From: Sphingomonas sp. PP-F2F-A104-K0414
GTDB lineage: Bacteria; Pseudomonadota; Alphaproteobacteria; Sphingomonadales; Sphingomonadaceae
NCBI RefSeq assembly: GCF_004340945.1
Contig: NZ_SLYD01000001.1
Coordinates: forward strand, 62,001-126,000
Direction of reading: 5' to 3'
Length of the DNA stretch: 64,000 bases
Made by a program: the position numbers and the translations under genes. A model generated the notes under the pieces. That model was given only the letters and a program-made list of their open reading frames with translations, did no database searches and was not told the origin of the DNA. Each line of letters opens with the position of its first letter. Positions within the stretch are counted from its first letter, which is position 1. Below are positions 19,095-27,842 of the stretch, piece by piece.

Positions 19095-19867
19095 CGATAC
19101 ACCTGGCCGATTACGAAGCTGGCGACGAATACGACGGCAAGTACAAGCACGACCTTGCCGCGCTTCAAAAGCGCCTCGAACATATCCAGGTCGCGCACAT
19201 CGTCGGTGGTACGCGCGCGATCGTCATGTTCGAGGGCTGGGATGCGGCAGGGAAGGGCGGCATCATCCAGCGTCTCTCCGCCGAATGGGACCCGCGCAAC
19301 TACAAGGTCTGGCCGATCTCGGCACCGACTGCGGACGAGAAGGCGCATCATTTCCTCTGGCGCTTCTGGAGCCGTCTGCCCGCGAACGGCAACATCGCGG
19401 TGTTCGATCGCAGCTGGTACGGCCGCGTCCTGGTCGAGCGTGTCGAGGGGTTCGCCAGCGAGAACGAATGGCGCCACGGTTACGACGAGATCAACGCGTT
19501 CGAGGCACAGCAGGTCGAGAGCGGCACGACCCTCATCAAGCTGTTCATCCATACCACGCAGAAGGAGCAGGACCGGCGATTGAAGGCGCGGCTCGACGAT
19601 CCGTGGAAGCACTGGAAGACCGGGCTCGACGATTTCCACAACCGGTCGCGGCGCGAAGAGTATCTGGAGGCGATGGCCGAGATGTTCGCGCGCACCGACA
19701 CCGCGACCGCGCCGTGGACCGTCATCGACGGCAACGACAAGAAGGCGGCCCGGATCGCAGCGCTGACGCTGATCGCGGACCGCCTCGAAGCCGGCGTATC
19801 GATGGTGCCGCCACCGCTCGACCCGAAGGTCAAGAAGGTGGCGGAGAAGGCGTTAGGCCTTCGCTGA
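19091..19867 (+). CDS. ppk2: Polyphosphate kinase 2 family protein
   Basis: 258 aa, single-domain PPK2. It transfers phosphate between polyphosphate and nucleoside mono- or diphosphates. Walker A is FEGWDAAGKGGIIQRLSAEW, Walker B is AVFDRSWYGRVLVERVEG, and the lid region is RLKARLDDPWKHWKTG; TVIDGNDKKAARIAAL closes the fold. Class I, II or III cannot be assigned safely by eye. The last 15 bases overlap the end of the convergent carbonic anhydrase gene. It is separate from the ppk1-ppx operon 7 kb upstream. Confidence 0.9.
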   Translation: MTIHLADYEAGDEYDGKYKHDLAALQKRLEHIQVAHIVGGTRAIVMFEGWDAAGKGGIIQRLSAEWDPRNYKVWPISAPTADEKAHHFLWRFWSRLPANGNIAVFDRSWYGRVLVERVEGFASENEWRHGYDEINAFEAQQVESGTTLIKLFIHTTQKEQDRRLKARLDDPWKHWKTGLDDFHNRSRREEYLEAMAEMFARTDTATAPWTVIDGNDKKAARIAALTLIADRLEAGVSMVPPPLDPKVKKVAEKALGLR

Positions 19868-20515
19868 CTTGGCTTCTGTCGACTCTGCTTGGATGAACTC
19901 GTCATCCTCGTTGAGCAGCAGCATCTGGCCCTTGTCGATGCCGAAATAGGCACCGCGCAGGGCCAGTGTGCCAGCGGCTTCGGCCTCGGTCACGAACGGG
20001 AAGGTGCGAAGGTTGGCGATCGAGGTCCGGACGGATTCGAGTTCCATCTCGCGGCCGGCCTCGGCACCTTCACCGTACTTCGCGATGACCTTCTCGCGGG
20101 CACCGTCGAGCAGACTGACCCAGTCGGACACGAAGCCGCCTGCACCGTGATCAGCATCGGCAAACGCCTGCGTCAGCGCGGCCTTGCAGCCACCGCACTT
20201 CTCGTGGCCCATCACGACGATCTCTTCGACCTTCAGCTGCGTAACCGCGAACTCGATCGCCGCGGAGACGCCGTGATAACCACCACCGGTTTCGAACGGC
20301 GGGACGAGGTTGGCGACGTTGCGGACGACGAACACTTCGCCCGGCAGCGTATCGAAAATCTGCGCGGGTTCGACGCGGCTGTCGGAGCAGGCGATGATCA
20401 TCACCTTGGGGCTCTGGCCGTCCTGCAGTTCCTTCCAGCGCTCGCGCTGCTCCTCCCAGGGGCCGTCCTTGAAGCGGTGATAGCCTTCGATCATTTCCGG
20501 AAAGTGAGTTGGCAC
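19853..20515 (-). CDS. Beta-class carbonic anhydrase
   Basis: 220 aa zinc enzyme interconverting CO2 and bicarbonate. Zinc ligands sit in IIACSDSRVEPAQIFDT (Cys with the Asp-Arg dyad) and GHEKCGGCKAAL (His and Cys); VFVVRNVANLVPPFE is also characteristic. ATG 20515 starts MPTHFPEMIEGYHRFKD. The upstream region holds a 24-bp palindrome 30-53 bp before the start. Bicarbonate from this enzyme would feed carboxylases such as the AccBC product encoded at 44.5-46.4 kb, though no regulatory link is seen. Confidence 0.95.
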   Translation of the reverse strand: MPTHFPEMIEGYHRFKDGPWEEQRERWKELQDGQSPKVMIIACSDSRVEPAQIFDTLPGEVFVVRNVANLVPPFETGGGYHGVSAAIEFAVTQLKVEEIVVMGHEKCGGCKAALTQAFADADHGAGGFVSDWVSLLDGAREKVIAKYGEGAEAGREMELESVRTSIANLRTFPFVTEAEAAGTLALRGAYFGIDKGQMLLLNEDDEFIQAESTEAKSAKA

Positions 20516-20544
20516 GGTTAGTCTTCCATATCAGTTTGCGATGC

Positions 20545-20568
20545 AACATGACAAACTTGTCATGTTGA
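20545..20568. promoter_or_regulatory. 24-bp perfect palindrome between carbonic anhydrase gene and lipA
   Basis: Arms CAACATGACAA and TTGTCATGTTG are exact inverted copies of 11 bases separated by AC. The centre is about 41 bp upstream of the carbonic anhydrase start on the minus strand and about 112 bp upstream of lipA. The length and symmetry fit an operator for a dimeric regulator. On the minus strand a GGAAC (20579-20575) followed by 16 bases and AGTT (20558-20555) resembles a weak EcfG promoter whose -10 would fall within the palindrome. The regulator is unknown. Confidence 0.6.
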
Positions 20569-20668
20569 AACTGGTTCCATGATTTTATCCGGTTCGTCCG
20601 ATGGTTCCAACCCGCCGACATGGCCCGCCACCATTGTCTCAGCGGCAGGGCGGGGCTATCTGGCGTGC

Positions 20669-21595
20669 ATGAACGACATGACCCCGATGGTTGCACCGGT
20701 CCGTGCGCGCAAGCCCGACTGGATCCGCGTCAAGGCGCCGACCTCCGCTGGCTTCGCAAAAACGCGTGAGCTCATGCGGTCCAAAAGCCTCACCACCGTG
20801 TGCGAAGAGGCGGCGTGTCCGAATATCGGCGAATGCTGGTCGAAGAAGCATGCGACGGTTATGATCCTCGGCGACACGTGCACGCGGGCGTGCGCGTTCT
20901 GCAACGTCAAGACCGGCATGCCGCGCGCGGTGGATCGCATGGAGCCGCAGAACGTGGCCGATGCGGCCGCACAGATGGGCCTCAACCACATCGTCATCAC
21001 GTCGGTCGATCGTGACGATCTTCCGGACGGTGGCGCGTCGCAGTTCGTGAAGGTCATCCAGGCGATCCGCGCGTCGAACCCGACGACGACGATCGAGATC
21101 CTGACCCCGGACTTCCGCAACAAGGCGCAGGCGGCGATCGAGTCGATCGTCGAGGCGCGTCCCGACGTCTACAACCATAACCTCGAGACGGTGCCGCGGC
21201 TTTATCCGACGATCCGCCCAGGTGCGCGCTATTACGCGTCGCTGCGGCTGCTGGAGAGCGTGAAGCGCCACGATCCGTCGATCTTCACCAAGTCGGGCGT
21301 GATGCTCGGGCTCGGCGAGGAACGTCTGGAGATCCATCAGGTGATGGACGACATGCGCTGCGCCGACATCGATTTCCTGACGATGGGCCAGTATCTCCAG
21401 CCCACGCCGCGCCACGCCAAGGTTGCCGAGTTCGTGCCGCCCAAGGCGTTCGACGCCTATGCCTCGATCGCCCGCGCGAAGGGTTTCCTGCTGGTCGCGT
21501 CGTCGCCGCTGACGCGGTCGAGCTATCATGCGGGTGACGACTTCGAGCGGTTGCGCGCGAACCGCGATGCCAAGCTGGGCGTCGCGCGCATCTGA
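20669..21595 (+). CDS. lipA: Lipoyl synthase
   Basis: 308 aa radical-SAM enzyme that inserts two sulfurs into octanoyl groups on lipoyl-dependent proteins. Both cluster motifs are present: the auxiliary cluster [13 protein letters not shown] (C-x4-C-x5-C) and the radical-[13 protein letters not shown] (C-x3-C-x2-C). The C-terminal RSSYHAG (R-S-S-Y) is also present. ATG 20669 begins [11 protein letters not shown] 20678 is a possible alternative. The stop overlaps the ATG of the COQ10/RatA gene (TGATG), a linkage common in alphaproteobacteria. Confidence 0.97.
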   Translation: MNDMTPMVAPVRARKPDWIRVKAPTSAGFAKTRELMRSKSLTTVCEEAACPNIGECWSKKHATVMILGDTCTRACAFCNVKTGMPRAVDRMEPQNVADAAAQMGLNHIVITSVDRDDLPDGGASQFVKVIQAIRASNPTTTIEILTPDFRNKAQAAIESIVEARPDVYNHNLETVPRLYPTIRPGARYYASLRLLESVKRHDPSIFTKSGVMLGLGEERLEIHQVMDDMRCADIDFLTMGQYLQPTPRHAKVAEFVPPKAFDAYASIARAKGFLLVASSPLTRSSYHAGDDFERLRANRDAKLGVARI

Positions 21596-22068
21596 TGCCG
21601 AAGCATTCGGAAACGCGCCATTTGCCCTACACGCCTGAGCAGATGTTCGACTTGGTCGCCGATGTCGGTCGCTACGCCGAGTTCCTGCCGTGGGTCAGCG
21701 CGATGCGCGTGCGCTCGAACAGCGAGACCGAGACGCTCGCCGACATGATCGTCGGCTTCAAGGGCCTGCGCGAGACGTTCACGTCGCGCGTGCAGAAGGT
21801 CCGGCCGAGCGAACTCAACGTCGATTACGTCGATGGCCCGCTCAAGTATCTGCGTAACGAATGGCATTTCCGACCCGAGCCGCAGGGCTGCGCGGTCGAC
21901 TTCACCGTCGACTTCGCATTCAAGAACCGGATGTTCGAGCTGATCGCGGGCCAAGTGTTCGGTGCCGCGTTGCGAAAGATGATCGGCGCGTTCGAAACGC
22001 GCGCCGCCGAACTCTATGGTGCGGATGCATCCGGCAGCAAGAGTTCGAGCGCCCACAACGCGGCCTGA
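21595..22068 (+). CDS. Coenzyme Q-binding COQ10 / RatA-like START-domain protein
   Basis: 157 aa SRPBCC/START-fold protein. It starts [20 protein letters not shown] and contains VADVGRYAEFLPWVSAMRV, VDYVDGPLKYLRNEWHF and DFAFKNRMFELIAGQVFG, as in COQ10/RatA relatives. Eukaryotic COQ10 binds ubiquinone and supports respiration. The annotation 'RatA toxin' comes from E. coli and has no antitoxin partner here, so the quinone role is preferred. Start overlaps the lipA stop by one base. The last 55 bases overlap the convergent cinA gene. Confidence 0.85.
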   Translation: MPKHSETRHLPYTPEQMFDLVADVGRYAEFLPWVSAMRVRSNSETETLADMIVGFKGLRETFTSRVQKVRPSELNVDYVDGPLKYLRNEWHFRPEPQGCAVDFTVDFAFKNRMFELIAGQVFGAALRKMIGAFETRAAELYGADASGSKSSSAHNAA

Positions 22069-22529
22069 AGCCGGATCCCGCCTCGGCCGAGATCGCCGAA
22101 GTCCTTGCGATCGGCATGGACGTCGGAAGGGTCGCCGCCCTTCTCCGCACGGCCGAACACGACCGTGCCGACCGGCTTCTTAAGCGAACCGCCACCGGGG
22201 CCCGCCACGCCGGTTATAGCCACGGCGATGTCGGCGCCCGACTGCTTGAGCGCGGCCTGCGCCATGCTCCAGGCGACCGCGATCGAGACCGCGCCGAACG
22301 TTTCGAGCACGTCCGAACTGATCTTGAGCACGCCGAGCTTGGCTTCGTTCGAATAGGTGACGAAGCCGACTTCGAACACGTCGGACGATCCGGGAATCTC
22401 GGTCAATGCAGCCGCGACGAGGCCGCCGGTGCAGCTTTCGGCGACCGCGACACGTCGGCCGATCGCGCGGTTCTGCTCGACGACCTTACGCGCGGCGTCG
22501 ACCAGGTCGGCGGGAAGGATGGTATCCAT
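22014..22529 (-). CDS. CinA C-terminal-type nicotinamide-nucleotide amidohydrolase
   Basis: 171 aa, consisting only of the CinA C-terminal (PncC) domain that deamidates NMN to NaMN. Motifs: RRVAVAESCTGGLVAAALTE, FEVGFVTYSNEAKLGVL and AVAITGVAGPGGGSLKKPVG. The separate N-terminal COG1058 domain is absent, as is usual for this stand-alone form. ATG 22529 overlaps the stop of the upstream exported protein gene by one base. Its 3' end runs 55 bp into the convergent COQ10-like gene. Confidence 0.92.
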   Translation of the reverse strand: MDTILPADLVDAARKVVEQNRAIGRRVAVAESCTGGLVAAALTEIPGSSDVFEVGFVTYSNEAKLGVLKISSDVLETFGAVSIAVAWSMAQAALKQSGADIAVAITGVAGPGGGSLKKPVGTVVFGRAEKGGDPSDVHADRKDFGDLGRGGIRLQAALWALELLLPDASAP

Positions 22530-23053
22530 CAGCGTGTCTCCACCGGGCAGAGCAGCATCGCCACCGCGGCGATATCACCGCTGCGCGACTTCTGGGATTT
22601 AAGGTACCGCAACGTCTCGACGACGATGCCCGCCGTGTTGCGCGGTGGCAAGGGCTGGAGCAGCGTCACCATCCGGTCGATCGTCCCGCAATCGCGCGTC
22701 GCGATCCGCCCGACGATCTGCGGCACCAGCAGCGTGGTCAGCAGTGGCCGCGCAAAATCCGAATCGAGCATCGCGTCGACCGCAGGATCGCTCAGCTTGA
22801 CGATGGCGGCGCGCGCCGCGGGCCAGGCCCGGTCGGATTCGATCTGATACCGGTCGATCAGGCCGCTCGACTGCGACCGGATGAGACTGGCGGCGGGAAG
22901 CTGTGCCGCGCAGACACGACCGGTCTCACGCAGGATGTCGGGCATCGCGACGAGTGTGAGCGATTCGGCCTCGGGTCCAGTGATGCAGCGCGGTTGCGCA
23001 ACCGCCGGGCTGGCGAGCAGAGCAATGGAAGCTAGTGCAGCGGCGATCTTCAT
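22529..23053 (-). CDS. Small exported protein of unknown function
   Basis: 174 aa, not recognised. It has a signal peptide (MKIAAALASIALLASPAVAQ, cleavage after AVA) and then a mature helical protein with four cysteines (in PRCITG, RVCAAQ, TRDCGTI and LLCPVE) that could form two disulfides. The ATG overlaps the ispDF stop (ATGA), and its stop overlaps the cinA start, so it is embedded in an ispDF-x-cinA operon. Nothing links it functionally to either neighbour. Confidence 0.75.
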   Translation of the reverse strand: MKIAAALASIALLASPAVAQPRCITGPEAESLTLVAMPDILRETGRVCAAQLPAASLIRSQSSGLIDRYQIESDRAWPAARAAIVKLSDPAVDAMLDSDFARPLLTTLLVPQIVGRIATRDCGTIDRMVTLLQPLPPRNTAGIVVETLRYLKSQKSRSGDIAAVAMLLCPVETR

Positions 23054-24201
23054 GCCGGCATTCCTGGAACGCGCACGGTCGCGATGGCCTGCGCCGCAAT
23101 CCCTTCGCCACGGCCTGTGAAGCCGAGGCGCTCGGTCGTCGTCGCCTTGACGCTGACCCGGTCGAGCGTGAGCCCAAGCAAGTCCGCGATCCGCGCGGTC
23201 ATCGCCGCTCGGTGTGGCCCGATCTTCGGCGCCTCGCACATGATCGTCAGGTCGACGAAATCGATCCGGCCACGCTTGTCGGCGATCAGCTTGGCCGCGT
23301 GCTGGAGGAACTGCGCGGAGTCGGCGCCCTTCCACTGCGGATCGCTCGGCGGGAAATGCGTGCCGATATCGCCCGCCGCGATCGTCCCCAGCAGCGCGTC
23401 GGTCAGCGCGTGAAGCGCGACGTCGGCGTCGCTATGCCCCGACAGTCCCTTGTCGTGCGGGATCAGGACGCCGCCGAGCCAGAGTTCTTCGCCGGTTTCG
23501 AGCCGGTGGACATCGAAGCCCATCGCGGTGCGGGTTTCGTAGGCGACCCGCGCTTCGGCGGCCGCGAAATCTTCGGGATGGGTGACTTTCTCGAGCATCG
23601 CCGAGCCCTGCACCAACGCGACGCCGACGCCAAGCCGTCGCACCATCTGCGCATCGTCAGTCGCCTCTTCGTCGGCAGGCCAGACCGCGTGCGCGGCGCG
23701 CAAGGCCTCCACCGCAAACGCCTGGGGAGTTTGCACCCGGTTGAGGTCCGCGCGCGGCACGATGTCACCCAGCAGGCCACTGCCGCGCGCGAGCGTATCG
23801 GTCACCGGGAGCACCGGAATCGCCGCGTCCCTAATCTTCAAGGCGGCGACGAGCGAATCGATAACCGCGGCAGGCAGGAAGGGGCGGGCGGCGTCGTGGA
23901 TCAACACATGCGTCGCACCGCCGACTGCCGCGACCCCGTTCGCGACCGACTCGCGCCGGGTCGCACCACCAATGACGATCGTCGCACCGCGCCCCAGTGC
24001 GTCGATCGCCATCGCCTGCTGCCCTTCGGCTACGACGACGATCGTCTCGGCAATCGAAGGATGCGCGGCGAACGCGGCGTGCGAATAGGCGATCATCGGT
24101 CGCCCACCGATCCGCGCATATTGCTTGGGAACCGATCCCCCGGCGCGCACACCGGTTCCGGCTGCGACGATGATCGCGACGATACGCTGTCCCTGTGTCA
24201 T
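23050..24201 (-). CDS. ispDF: Bifunctional IspD/IspF isoprenoid enzyme
   Basis: 383 aa fusion catalysing two non-consecutive steps of the MEP pathway. The N-terminal IspD cytidylyltransferase (about 1-225) has VAAGTGVRAGGSVPKQY and VLIHDAARPF. The C-terminal IspF MEcPP synthase (about 226-383) has MGFDVHRLETGEELWLGGV, the zinc ligands in SGHSDADVALHALTDALLG, and TTTERLGFTGRGEGIAAQA. The fusion is characteristic of alphaproteobacteria (known family fact). It is divergent from dusB and first in an operon with the exported protein and cinA. Confidence 0.97.
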   Translation of the reverse strand: MTQGQRIVAIIVAAGTGVRAGGSVPKQYARIGGRPMIAYSHAAFAAHPSIAETIVVVAEGQQAMAIDALGRGATIVIGGATRRESVANGVAAVGGATHVLIHDAARPFLPAAVIDSLVAALKIRDAAIPVLPVTDTLARGSGLLGDIVPRADLNRVQTPQAFAVEALRAAHAVWPADEEATDDAQMVRRLGVGVALVQGSAMLEKVTHPEDFAAAEARVAYETRTAMGFDVHRLETGEELWLGGVLIPHDKGLSGHSDADVALHALTDALLGTIAAGDIGTHFPPSDPQWKGADSAQFLQHAAKLIADKRGRIDFVDLTIMCEAPKIGPHRAAMTARIADLLGLTLDRVSVKATTTERLGFTGRGEGIAAQAIATVRVPGMPA

Positions 24202-24292
24202 CCCCGCGACCTAGCGGTTCGCCCCCGCGCTCGCCAGTCTTGCGAGAAACGGCCAGACAGGGTAGGGCCGTGCCTCTTTTTCAGGCACATTC

Positions 24293-25291
24293 ATGCGTAA
24301 TCTATCCCCCATCCAGATCGGTCCCGTCCGGATCGAAAGCCCCGTCGTGCTCGCGCCGATGACCGGCGTCACCGACATGCCGTTCCGCACGCTCGTGCGA
24401 CGCTATGGCTCTGGCCTCAACGTCACCGAGATGGTGGCGAGCCAGGCCGCGATCCGCGAGACCCGCCAGTCGCTCCAGAAGGCGGCGTGGGACCGGCTGG
24501 AAGAGCCGGTGTCGATGCAGCTGATCGGCTGCACCCCGTACGAGATGGGCGAGGCCGCCAAGCTCAGTCAGGATCGCGGCGCGGCGATCATCGACATCAA
24601 CATGGGCTGCCCGGTGCGCAAAGTCGTCAACGGCGACGCGGGCTCGGCGCTGATGCGTGACACCAAGCTCGCCAGCGCGATCATCGAAGCGACGGTCAAG
24701 GCGGTCGACGTGCCCGTGACGTTGAAGATGCGGATGGGCTGGTGCCACGACAGCCTCAACGCCCCCGATCTCGCACGGATCGCCGAAGATCTCGGCATCA
24801 AGCTGATCACCGTCCACGGCCGCACGCGCAACCAGATGTACAAGGGCAGCGCCGACTGGGGCTTCGTCCGCAAGGTCAAAGACGCGGTCACGGTCCCGGT
24901 GATCGTCAACGGCGACATCTGCACCATCGAGGACGCCGAAGCGGCGATGGACCAGTCGGGCGCGGACGGCCTGATGATCGGCCGCGGCAGCTACGGTCGC
25001 CCGTGGGTGCTCGGCCAGGTGATGGAGTGGTTCGCCACCGGCCGCCGCATCGAAGACCCGTCGATCACCGAGCAATATGACGCGATCGCAGGGCATTACG
25101 AGGCGATGCTCGAACATTACGGGATCGAGACCGGCGTCAACATGGCGCGCAAGCACATCGGCTGGTACACCAAGGGGCTGCCCGGTTCGGCCGAGTTCCG
25201 CAACAAGGTGAACCAGGTGCCCGATCCCAAGCAGGTCAAGGCGATGCTCGCCGAATTCTACGCGCCCTGGCGTGACCTTGCGGCGGCCTGA
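24293..25291 (+). CDS. dusB: tRNA-dihydrouridine synthase DusB (NifR3)
   Basis: 332 aa FMN enzyme reducing uridines in tRNA. Landmarks: [17 protein letters not shown] at the start of the barrel, [20 protein letters not shown] with the catalytic Cys, [19 protein letters not shown] and [14 protein letters not shown]. Historically called nifR3 because it heads the ntr operon in alphaproteobacteria, as it does here. The ntrB start codon lies inside its 3' end (20-bp overlap). Confidence 0.96.
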   Translation: MRNLSPIQIGPVRIESPVVLAPMTGVTDMPFRTLVRRYGSGLNVTEMVASQAAIRETRQSLQKAAWDRLEEPVSMQLIGCTPYEMGEAAKLSQDRGAAIIDINMGCPVRKVVNGDAGSALMRDTKLASAIIEATVKAVDVPVTLKMRMGWCHDSLNAPDLARIAEDLGIKLITVHGRTRNQMYKGSADWGFVRKVKDAVTVPVIVNGDICTIEDAEAAMDQSGADGLMIGRGSYGRPWVLGQVMEWFATGRRIEDPSITEQYDAIAGHYEAMLEHYGIETGVNMARKHIGWYTKGLPGSAEFRNKVNQVPDPKQVKAMLAEFYAPWRDLAAA

Positions 25292-26338
25292 CACCAGTTC
25301 ACGCGGACGGCCGGGTTTCGCGGATCTGTTCGCCGCGCTCCCGGTCGCGGTCGTCGTCGTCGATCCCGACCACCGTGTCGCGCACGCCAATGCGCTCGCC
25401 GAGCAACTGCTGAACTTGTCCGAGCGGCTGATGATCGGCCAGCCGCTCGACGCGATCATCCCGCCGCCCGACGATCCGCGTAACCGCGATGGCCACGGCC
25501 TGGCGGTCTACGACACCGAGATAGCGACCGCGCGCGGCGTGAAGATCCGCGTCGATTTTGCCGAGACGCAGATCGCCGACTATCCCGGCTGGCGCGCCAT
25601 CACGCTCCATTCCGCCGCAACCTCGCGGCGCCTCGGCCATTCCGCAGACCGCGCGGCCGGAGCCAGGGCTGCGGTCGGTGCGGCCGCAATGCTGGCGCAC
25701 GAGATCAAGAACCCGCTTTCGGGCATCCGCGGTGCCGCCCAACTGCTCGGCGCCGGTGAATTGACCACGCTGATCGTCACCGAGGTCGACCGCATCGCCG
25801 CGTTGATCGATCGGATGCAGGATTTCAGCGACACGCGGCCGCTGCCGCTGGCCAGCGAGAACATCTATCCGCTGCTCGGCCATGCCCGCCGGCTCGCGCT
25901 CGCCGGGTTCGCGCGCGGCATCACGATCGAGGAACGCTTCGATCCCTCGCTTCCGCCAGCCCAGATCAACCGTGACGCGCTGCTCCAGATCATCATAAAC
26001 CTGCTCAAGAACGCGCGCGAAGCCGTTCGAGACGAACGCGAACCCCGCATCGTCATGACGACCGCCTACCGTCACGGCATTACCGTCAGCTCGGGCCCAG
26101 GCAAACCGCGCCTGCCGCTGCCGATCGAGATCTGCGTCTTCGACAATGGGCCGGGCGCTCCCGCCGACATCGCCGATCACCTGTTCGATCCGTTCGTCTC
26201 CGGCCGTCGCGAAGGACAGGGGCTAGGTCTCGCGCTGGTCGACAAGCTCACGCGCGACATGGGCGGGATCGTCCAATATGCCCGCGAAGGAAATCCCGAG
26301 ATGACCGTCCTCCGCCTGTTACTGCCAAGGGCCGCATC

Positions 26339-26342
<4 letters not shown>
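25272..26342 (+). CDS. ntrB: Nitrogen regulation sensor kinase NtrB (GlnL)
   Basis: 356 aa cytosolic histidine kinase controlling NtrC in response to PII. An N-terminal PAS domain (about 20-120: [20 protein letters not shown]) is followed by the DHp helix with phosphorylated His in [20 protein letters not shown], the N box [13 protein letters not shown] and the G boxes [18 protein letters not shown] and [12 protein letters not shown]. The start is GTG 25272, overlapping dusB by 20 bp; the stop overlaps ntrC (ATGA). The PII partner is encoded at 47.0 kb. Confidence 0.95.
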
Positions 26343-27790
<1,448 letters not shown>

Positions 27791-27842
27791 TCCTGTCATT
27801 ATGTGGTTTCCTGGCAACGGTTGACGTTGTATCGGGGCAACG

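Noticed and set aside
21595..22068. RatA toxin of a toxin-antitoxin pair
   Set aside because: The START-domain protein follows lipA with no antitoxin gene beside it; the COQ10 ubiquinone-binding interpretation fits better.
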